The translations under genes and the position numbers were made by a program. A DNA stretch of 25,707 nt, from positions 1 through 25,707 of the forward strand of contig JAQXHW010000059.1 of assembly GCA_029007475.1 (NCBI GenBank), given 5' to 3'. Positions 1 to 5,244 of this stretch are shown piece by piece. The stretch comes from Oscillospiraceae bacterium (lineage in GTDB: Bacteria > Bacillota > Clostridia > Oscillospirales > Acutalibacteraceae). The stretch's first letter is position 1. The number at the start of each line of letters is the position of its first letter. The notes under the pieces were generated by a model, which worked only from the letters and a program-made list of their open reading frames with translations, was not told the origin of the DNA and ran no database searches.

Positions 1-366
1 CTTAAAATCTGTAACAGCAGCGAAAACAATATTTATATAAGCATCCACCAAAACAAGTTTCAGCAGAGCAGCTGCAAGGGTACCCAGGTCTTTTATTCTC
101 CAAATAACGATATCAGCAAAGCCTTTGCGGAAGCGGTGCAAAGCACCGTTAAGAATCTTCTTCAAAACGACAACGATAGAAAAATAAAGCCCTCAAACGG
201 CTCAATATATATCCTCGATAACTCAGAAGTACCCTGTATTTTAGTAGAATGCGGCTTTATTTCAAATCCCGACGAGGCATACTTGCTATCCACTGAAGAA
301 TATCAAAAGCAAATCAGCTTTGCTTTATATTTAGGTTTTTTGGACTTCTATAACAATTTTTATTAG
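1..366 (+). CDS. N-acetylmuramoyl-L-alanine amidase (CwlD-like), 3' part only
   Basis: The frame is open from the first base, so the start lies upstream of the window; 121 codons are visible. The product would cut the amide bond between N-acetylmuramic acid and the stem peptide of peptidoglycan. The visible part carries two Amidase_3 landmarks: a SIHQN segment (residues 19-23 of the visible part), which holds a zinc-ligand histidine in this family, followed by GTQVFYS, and near the C-terminus ILVECGFISNPDEAYLL, which holds the catalytic glutamate. It ends shortly after this motif, as compact CwlD-type amidases do, with no SPOR or cell-wall-binding tail. CwlD makes muramic-delta-lactam in spore cortex; assignment to CwlD rather than another Amidase_3 protein is inferred from the compact end and the radA neighbour. 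An internal GTG at 136 is not the real start because homology continues upstream of it. Confidence 0.85.
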   Translation, partial: LKICNSSENNIYISIHQNKFQQSSCKGTQVFYSPNNDISKAFAEAVQSTVKNLLQNDNDRKIKPSNGSIYILDNSEVPCILVECGFISNPDEAYLLSTEEYQKQISFALYLGFLDFYNNFY

Positions 367-377
367 GATGTGATTAT

Positions 378-1742
378 ATGGCAGGAAAAATAAAAAATGT
401 ATATATATGCAGCGAATGTGGATACGAGTCACCTAAGTGGTACGGAAAATGTCCCTCCTGCGGAGAATGGAACACCATGAACGAGGAGGTTGTAAACAAA
501 ACCTCAAGCCCCGCATCATTTAATAAGGCTCCTGCCGTCTACTCAAAGCCTCTAAGTATCACGGAGATATCGACAAGAGATGAGCACAGATATGTCACAG
601 AAATCTCAGAGCTTGACAGGGTTTTAGGCGGAGGTATTGTCAAGGGCAGTCTTATTCTTTTAGGCGGTGACCCCGGTATCGGTAAATCAACCATTCTCCT
701 GCAGATTTGCCGTCATCTCTGTAACAGCCTTAAAATACTCTATGTTTCAGGTGAAGAGTCGAAGCGTCAGCTAAAGCTCAGAGCAGCAAGACTTAATGCG
801 GAAAATGATAATCTACTGGTCCTTACCGAAACCGACGTACAGGTAATTGCTGAGGTCATCCGAACCGATAAACCTGACCTCGTTATGATAGACTCAATCC
901 AGACAATGTCAATTTCAGAGCTAAATTCTTCTCCGGGAAGCGTTACTCAGGTAAGAGAGTGTACCAATTTCCTTATGAGAGTTGCTAAGAGCTTAGATAT
1001 CCCTATGATTGTAGTAGGCCATGTTAATAAAGAGGGTTCTATCGCAGGTCCTAAGGTACTTGAACATATTGTCGATGCCGTTTTATACTTTGAGGGCGAC
1101 AAGCAGATGTCTTATAGAATTCTCAGAGCCGTTAAAAACCGTTTCGGTTCGACCAATGAAATCGGTGTATTTCAAATGACCGAGCAGGGACTCGAAGTAG
1201 TAGAAAACCCCTCAGTGATGCTCCTTTCGGGCAGACCTAAGAATGTATCAGGCACCTGCGTAGCGTGTACCATGGAAGGCACTCGTCCTATTTTAGCCGA
1301 GGTACAGGGACTTGCCTCTGCTACCGCCTTCGGCAATCCCCGACGTATGTCCACGGGCTTTGATTACAGCCGAATGGCGCTCTTGGTAGCAGTTCTTGAA
1401 AAGAGGGCGGGATATTATTTTTCTAATTCAGATGTTTATGTAAACGTTATAGGAGGACTTCGTCTTGATGAGCCGGCAACAGATTTAGCGGTTGCCATGG
1501 CTCTTGTATCAAGCCTTAAGGATATACCTATCGGTGACGACGCAATAGCTTTCGGTGAAATAGGATTAGCCGGCGAAATCAGAAGCGTCTCACATGCACA
1601 AGAACGTGTTAATGAAGCCGCAAGACTTGGATTTTCACGAATAGTTCTGCCTTTCCATAACCTTTCGCGTGTAAGCTCTCCTGAGGGTGTAGAGCTTATT
1701 GGAGTCAGAAATGTTCGTGAAGCCTTTGAGGCCCTTGTGTAA
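378..1742 (+). CDS. radA: DNA repair protein RadA
   Basis: RadA is a RecA-like ATPase that promotes branch migration of recombination intermediates during DNA repair. All three family parts are present in 454 residues, a normal length. There is an N-terminal C4 zinc finger (C11, C14, C25, C28), a RecA-like core with Walker A GDPGIGKST at 97-105 and the RadA-specific KNRFG motif at 253-257, and a C-terminal Lon-protease-like domain of structural role. ATG at 378 follows an AGGATGTG ribosome site eleven bases after the amidase stop, so the two genes are probably co-transcribed. The next gene begins one base after the radA stop. Nothing is odd in the protein. Confidence 0.98.
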   Translation: MAGKIKNVYICSECGYESPKWYGKCPSCGEWNTMNEEVVNKTSSPASFNKAPAVYSKPLSITEISTRDEHRYVTEISELDRVLGGGIVKGSLILLGGDPGIGKSTILLQICRHLCNSLKILYVSGEESKRQLKLRAARLNAENDNLLVLTETDVQVIAEVIRTDKPDLVMIDSIQTMSISELNSSPGSVTQVRECTNFLMRVAKSLDIPMIVVGHVNKEGSIAGPKVLEHIVDAVLYFEGDKQMSYRILRAVKNRFGSTNEIGVFQMTEQGLEVVENPSVMLLSGRPKNVSGTCVACTMEGTRPILAEVQGLASATAFGNPRRMSTGFDYSRMALLVAVLEKRAGYYFSNSDVYVNVIGGLRLDEPATDLAVAMALVSSLKDIPIGDDAIAFGEIGLAGEIRSVSHAQERVNEAARLGFSRIVLPFHNLSRVSSPEGVELIGVRNVREAFEALV

Positions 1743-1743
1743 T

Positions 1744-2433
1744 ATGAAACACCGTGTACTGATTTCACCGGCGGACAGCAAACTTATTAATGAGCTTTCT
1801 AAGTATAATATCGAAGCGGTATTCACCGCTCCTGTGGATAATCTTATTGAATACGAGAGATTTCATGCCGACATTCAGCTTTTACGACTAAAGGACAGCT
1901 TTTTTATTTATAAGTGCGTAGCTTCAAAATACAGTGTCCTAAAAGATAAAAAGCTGATTGTCTGCGAAGATCCAAGACCTGAATATCCCTTTAATGTAGC
2001 TCTTAACGCAGCATTTTTAGGAGATAAGCTGCTCTGTAAAGAGAGCTCTCTGAACAAAGAAGTAAAAAAATTCTGCGAAAAAAGCGGCACAGAAATTATC
2101 AATGTAAACCAAGGCTATACTAAATGCTCAACGCTGGTATTAAACGAAAGAGCAGTAATTACAGCAGACAGAGGAATAGCCAATACTTGCGATAAAAACG
2201 GGGTAGATGCTCTCCTGATAAGTGAGGGGAATATTAAGCTCTCAGAAACCACCTACGGCTTTATTGGCGGCGCTTCAGGGGTAATAGGGGATACCGTCTA
2301 CTTTTTCGGTAATGTAGAGCTACATCCGGATTTTATGATAATCAGCGAGTTTATCGAAAGTCAACAGATGAAATACGTATCACTTACGGATAAAATTCTA
2401 ACCGATTTAGGCGGATTTGTATTACTGAATTGA
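1744..2433 (+). CDS. Uncharacterised protein, GME-fold (DUF6873-like)
   Basis: A 229-residue soluble protein of unknown function, with no signal peptide or membrane segment. It resembles the Clostridia family I know as DUF6873, described as having the fold of guanidino-modifying enzymes (deiminases and amidinotransferases). Conserved-looking segments are VNQGYTKCS (with C128), ITADRGIA, YGFIGGASG (near 175-181) and ELHPDF (H194), then a C-terminal DLGG. I cannot place a full Cys-His-Asp/Glu catalytic set, so activity is unproven. ATG at 1744 is chosen because it directly follows the radA stop; an upstream in-frame TTG at 1699 would overlap radA by 44 bases and has no ribosome site. The tight link to radA suggests one operon, ending at the terminator at 2455-2489. 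Confidence 0.75.
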   Translation: MKHRVLISPADSKLINELSKYNIEAVFTAPVDNLIEYERFHADIQLLRLKDSFFIYKCVASKYSVLKDKKLIVCEDPRPEYPFNVALNAAFLGDKLLCKESSLNKEVKKFCEKSGTEIINVNQGYTKCSTLVLNERAVITADRGIANTCDKNGVDALLISEGNIKLSETTYGFIGGASGVIGDTVYFFGNVELHPDFMIISEFIESQQMKYVSLTDKILTDLGGFVLLN

Positions 2434-2454
2434 AACGAAACCTAATATGTAAGG

Positions 2455-2489
2455 ACAGGCTGCAAGTAAACTTTGCGGTCTGTTTTTTT
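2455..2489 (+). terminator. Rho-independent terminator after the radA operon
   Basis: A 12-bp stem (ACAGGCTGCAAG paired with the segment ending CGGTCTGT, including G-U pairs) with a short TAAAC-type loop is followed by seven T residues at 2483-2489. It closes the amidase-radA-GME unit. On the minus strand the hairpin is not followed by a T run, so it does not serve the convergent XRE gene. Confidence 0.8.
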
Positions 2490-2519
2490 GCCTGTTCGCA
2501 AATCGAACATTTGTGCTTG

Positions 2520-2738
2520 TCAGATTTTATGCAAAGGGTTCAGACCTAATACATAGTCAGCAGAAACCTTATATATGGTACAGAGCTTAATAAGCAGATG
2601 CAGCGGCAGCTCACGAACTCCTGATTCATACTTAGAATATTGTTCCTGACGAATACAGAGAATATATGCGATTTCAGCCTGACTGTATGAATGAGAAAGT
2701 CTAAGCTCTTTGAGTCTTAAGTTGTAGAGATTTTTCAT
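2520..2738 (-). CDS. Small XRE-family helix-turn-helix regulator
   Basis: A 72-residue protein consisting almost only of one HTH_3 (Cro/CI) domain: NLRLKELRLSHSYSQAEIA starts the fold, then a recognition helix around RQEQYSKYESGVRELP and the typical ending YKVSADYVLGL. Such proteins bind DNA as dimers, usually repressing their own or a neighbouring gene. I chose ATG at 2738, not the longer frame from 2792, because GAGGA sits four bases before it and the domain begins right there. It is alone on the minus strand, divergent from the recombinase gene and convergent with the radA operon. It has no toxin partner next to it. Its target is unknown; the inverted repeat at 3052-3083 is a candidate. 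Confidence 0.85.
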   Translation of the reverse strand: MKNLYNLRLKELRLSHSYSQAEIAYILCIRQEQYSKYESGVRELPLHLLIKLCTIYKVSADYVLGLNPLHKI

Positions 2739-2803
2739 TTTATCCTCGGGAAATACTTTATGTGCGTTTGAAAATAAATAAATATGTCTCAAATCACAAG
2801 AAA

Positions 2804-2812
2804 ACTATATCA
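2804..2812 (-). promoter_or_regulatory. Extended -10 promoter for the XRE gene
   Basis: On the minus strand the sequence reads TGATATAGT, an extended -10 (TGN plus TATAGT), 66 bases upstream of the chosen ATG. No good -35 lies 17 bases further upstream, which is tolerable for an extended -10 promoter. Predicted start of transcription is near 2797. Confidence 0.4.
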
Positions 2813-3051
2813 CAGGAATTGTGAAAATGATGTAGGATATTGTATGAAAAAAACTTTGAGAAAAATTTTTATACAACAATATTTTATCAATAGACACAAA
2901 ATACAAAAATAACCAACCGAACATAACTCATAAGTATAATATTTTTCATATTTTTCAAAACTGTAAATATGATAGAATATGATATGTTTCGCTCTATACA
3001 AATCGTAATAATTACAGCCTGTATAATTATTCTTTCGCTTAACCCTCCCCT

Positions 3052-3083
3052 AAATTACACAAAATATTCATTTTGTGTAATTT
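3052..3083. repeat. 14-bp perfect inverted repeat (candidate operator)
   Basis: The arms AAATTACACAAAAT and ATTTTGTGTAATTT are exact reverse complements around a 4-base ATTC spacer. The repeat lies about 35 bases upstream of the recombinase -10 element, so it could be an operator for the XRE or another regulator. A terminator role is less likely because no T run follows the right arm. Confidence 0.6.
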
Positions 3084-3114
3084 TCTATATAAGAAAATAC
3101 ATCCCTATTTTTTG

Positions 3115-3123
3115 TGATATAAT
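3115..3123 (+). promoter_or_regulatory. Extended -10 promoter for the recombinase-lysR pair
   Basis: TGATATAAT is a perfect extended -10 (TGN followed by TATAAT at 3118-3123). It lies 40 bases before the chosen recombinase start and just downstream of the 14-bp inverted repeat. No convincing -35 is visible. Transcription would start near 3130. Confidence 0.5.
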
Positions 3124-3163
3124 CAAAGAAATTAAATTCCGAATGAAATTTGAGGTGGCTTTA

Positions 3164-4141
3164 ATGTCTGCTGATTTTAGAAAAGATGCGTTTCCAATTC
3201 TGAAAGATTACCTTTTCTATCTTCTGACAATTAAGGAAAAATCCGAACGAACGGTTAACGAATATTTTATCGACCTGCGAACTTTTTTCAGGTTCTTGAA
3301 ATTTAAGCGTGGTTTCGTACCAAAGGAAATCCCTTTTGATGAAATTAAAATTGACGATGTGGACCTTGAGCTAATTAAGTCTGTTACACTATTTGACGCT
3401 TACGAATTTATGGATTATGTAAAAACCGAAAGAAGCAATAACTCCTCTACCCGACTCAGAAAAACTTCTTCCCTAAAAGGCTTTTTTAATTATCTCAATG
3501 TCAAGAAGCACCTAATAGATTCAGACCCGTTTACGGAGCTCGAAACGCCAAAGCAGAAGAAAAGCCTGCCCAAATACCTGACCTTGGAACAAAGCGTCCG
3601 GCTTTTAGAAGCTGTTGACGGCAAACACAAGGAACGGGATTATTGTATTCTCACACTTTTTCTTAATTGCGGACTTAGACTTTCTGAACTTGTGGGACTA
3701 AACGTAACCGATATTCGTTCTGATAGCACCGCGAGAGTAATCGGCAAAGGTAATAAAGAGCGCGTCATTTATCTAAATGACGCCTGCATATCCGCAATAG
3801 AGGCCTACTTAAAGAAACGTCCTAACGACGGTCTTATAGACAGAAACGCCCTATTTATCAGTAATCAACACCGCAGGATGAGCCGCGAAATGGTACAGAA
3901 AACCGTTCAAAAATACTTGAAAAAGATTGGATTAGATGCACAAGGATATTCCTGCCACAAACTCAGACATACCGCCGCTACTCTCATGTATCAGCATGGA
4001 AACGTGGATATCAGGGTGCTAAAAGAAATATTGGGCCACGAAAATTTGGGTACAACTGAAATATATACTCACCTAAACTCTCAGCAGCTTGCAAACGCTG
4101 CCGACTCCAATCCCCTATCAAAGGTTAAAAGTAAAAAATAG
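3164..4141 (+). CDS. Xer-type tyrosine recombinase
   Basis: A site-specific recombinase of 325 residues that cuts and rejoins DNA through a 3'-phosphotyrosine. It has an N-terminal SAM-like core-binding domain (about 10-125) and a C-terminal catalytic domain with the full set R172, K195, H265-x-x-R268, H292 and Y301. Its compact size and lack of an excisionase or phage genes nearby fit a chromosomal XerC/XerD protein that resolves chromosome dimers better than a phage integrase, but the sequence does not prove which. ATG at 3164 is chosen because GAGGTGG lies five bases before it; the longer frame from 2969 runs through AT-rich non-coding sequence and lacks a ribosome site, and an ATG at 3143 is a weaker alternative. 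Its stop codon overlaps the ribosome site of the lysR gene. Confidence 0.9.
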   Translation: MSADFRKDAFPILKDYLFYLLTIKEKSERTVNEYFIDLRTFFRFLKFKRGFVPKEIPFDEIKIDDVDLELIKSVTLFDAYEFMDYVKTERSNNSSTRLRKTSSLKGFFNYLNVKKHLIDSDPFTELETPKQKKSLPKYLTLEQSVRLLEAVDGKHKERDYCILTLFLNCGLRLSELVGLNVTDIRSDSTARVIGKGNKERVIYLNDACISAIEAYLKKRPNDGLIDRNALFISNQHRRMSREMVQKTVQKYLKKIGLDAQGYSCHKLRHTAATLMYQHGNVDIRVLKEILGHENLGTTEIYTHLNSQQLANAADSNPLSKVKSKK

Positions 4142-4151
4142 GAGGCAAAAC

Positions 4152-5090
4152 ATGAACTTTACCCACCTGAAATATGCAGTTGAGATTGCTAACTGCAAAT
4201 CTATTAACAAAGCCGCCGAAAAGCTCTATGTAGGACAGCCGAACTTAAGCCGCGCTCTTAAAGAGTTGGAAGCTGACTTGGGAATTACTATATTTGAAAG
4301 AAGTCCGCGAGGTATTTCACTCACTCCCGACGGCGAATTCTTCATACAATACGCAAAAAAAATTCTCAAGCAGATTGACGATATCGAGTCTCTGTTCAAA
4401 ACAGAAAGCCACAGCAAAAAGCGCTTTGCCATATCGGTACCTCGAGCAAGCTATATCACCGATGCTTTCTCAAAATTCACAAAGTCTTTTGATAAATCCG
4501 ATACAGTTGAGTTTTTCTATAAAGAAACAAACTCTATGAGAACAATTAAAAACCTCACGGAAAACGACTATAAGCTCGGCATAATCAGATACGGTGAAAA
4601 CTTCGACAGATACTATAAAATTATGATGAAAGAGAAGAATTTGAGCTACGAAATGTTAGCGGAATTCAGATATGTGCTTCTCATGAGCAAAGATTCACCT
4701 TTAGCTAAGCACGAAAAAATTACCTATGCCGATTTAGCCGATTATATTGAAATTGCTCATGCAGACCCCTATGTGCCATCACTCCCATTTGCAGAGGTAA
4801 AAAAAGAGGAGTTTCCCGATAATTCCACAAGAAGAATATTCCTCTTTGAACGTGCAAGTCAGTTTGAAATTCTCTCTCAAAATCATGAGTCCTTCATGTG
4901 GGTGTCCCCCATTCCTAAAACCCTCCTTGACCGTTACGGACTTGTGGAAAAAACCTGCGAAGAAAATCAAAAAAAATATAAGGACGTTCTTATTCACAAC
5001 AAGGACTATACCTTATCCGAGCTGGATAAGAAATTTATTGATTATCTTGTTGCCGCAAAAAAGGAAACCATTGATAAACACAGGGGTTAA
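4152..5090 (+). CDS. LysR-type transcriptional regulator, likely regulator of adhE
   Basis: A 312-residue LysR-family regulator. The N-terminal winged helix-turn-helix (about 1-62: NFTHLKYAVEIANCKSINKA, then QPNLSRALKELEADLG and FERSPRGISLTPDG) is textbook. The rest is the periplasmic-binding-protein-like effector domain, whose ligand I cannot predict. ATG at 4152 has GGAGG six bases upstream, and this ribosome site begins at the last base of the recombinase stop, so the two genes are coupled. A 12-bp inverted repeat starts 21 bases after its stop and sits about 64 bp upstream of the predicted adhE transcription start, the usual place for a LysR recognition site. Control of the adhE-hydrogenase operon is therefore an inference from position. 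Confidence 0.93.
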   Translation: MNFTHLKYAVEIANCKSINKAAEKLYVGQPNLSRALKELEADLGITIFERSPRGISLTPDGEFFIQYAKKILKQIDDIESLFKTESHSKKRFAISVPRASYITDAFSKFTKSFDKSDTVEFFYKETNSMRTIKNLTENDYKLGIIRYGENFDRYYKIMMKEKNLSYEMLAEFRYVLLMSKDSPLAKHEKITYADLADYIEIAHADPYVPSLPFAEVKKEEFPDNSTRRIFLFERASQFEILSQNHESFMWVSPIPKTLLDRYGLVEKTCEENQKKYKDVLIHNKDYTLSELDKKFIDYLVAAKKETIDKHRG

Positions 5091-5110
5091 CAGGCAGACT
5101 ATCAGGTTGA

Positions 5111-5141
5111 ATATAGTTATGCAATTTAAGCATAACTATAT
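5111..5141. promoter_or_regulatory. Candidate LysR binding site upstream of adhE
   Basis: Two perfect 12-bp arms, ATATAGTTATGC and GCATAACTATAT, flank a 7-base AATTTAA spacer. The centre at 5126 is about 64 bp before the predicted transcription start near 5190. It contains the LysR T-N11-A pattern (T5120, A5132). It could also form an RNA hairpin ending lysR transcription, but no T run follows. Confidence 0.6.
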
Positions 5142-5154
5142 AATAAATAAGCAT

Positions 5155-5183
5155 TTCACTTATTGAGCTATATTATATATAAT
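5155..5183 (+). promoter_or_regulatory. Promoter of the adhE-hydrogenase operon
   Basis: TTCACT (-35, 4 of 6) at 5155-5160 and a perfect TATAAT (-10) at 5178-5183 are separated by 17 bp. The -10 is embedded in a 16-bp self-complementary stretch, 5170-5185. Transcription should begin near 5190, giving a leader of about 55 bases containing the Rex operator and an AAGGAGG ribosome site. Confidence 0.65.
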
Positions 5184-5195
5184 ATGTATGCAGAT

Positions 5196-5215
5196 ATTGT
5201 TAAATATTTAACAAT
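5196..5215. promoter_or_regulatory. Rex operator (redox-sensing repressor site)
   Basis: The site reads TTGTTAA-ATAT-TTAACAA at 5197-5214, an exact match to the known Firmicutes Rex consensus TTGTTAANNNNTTAACAA. One more complementary pair on each side makes a 20-bp palindrome. It starts about 7 bases after the predicted transcription start, so Rex bound there would block transcription while NADH/NAD+ is low. Rex targets in this phylum typically include adhE and hydrogenase genes. No rex gene is in the window. Confidence 0.88.
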
Positions 5216-5244
5216 TCATTTTTTTACCAAGGAGGATAACATAA

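Larger units (their letters stand above)
2739..3163. other. AT-rich divergent intergenic region
   Basis: This 425-base gap separates the divergent XRE and recombinase genes. It is clearly more AT-rich than the flanking genes, with many A and T runs. It holds two opposed extended -10 promoters and one 14-bp inverted repeat, each listed separately. Open frames across it (2810-3001 minus; 2969-3163 plus as an N-terminal extension of the recombinase) are hydrophobic low-complexity translations without ribosome sites, so I do not call them genes. I see no tRNA, riboswitch or small RNA that I can support. Confidence 0.6.

Noticed and set aside
2493..2509. TGTTCG-N5-CGAACA palindrome, with an adjoining CGAACATTTGT resembling a Firmicutes LexA (SOS) box
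   Set aside because: It lies between the 3' ends of two convergent genes, not in a promoter, and the LexA match breaks in its second half.
2969..3163. N-terminal extension of the recombinase frame
   Set aside because: The translation is low-complexity and hydrophobic, it crosses the inverted repeat and the promoter, and a strong ribosome site marks the start at 3164.
5111..5141. Terminator for lysR
   Set aside because: The stem is AT-rich and no T run follows; its place relative to the adhE promoter fits a regulator site better.
5170..5185. 16-bp self-complementary ATATTATATATAATAT, loosely like part of a dif site
   Set aside because: It is simple AT sequence containing the adhE -10 element, and the flanking bases do not match known dif half-sites.
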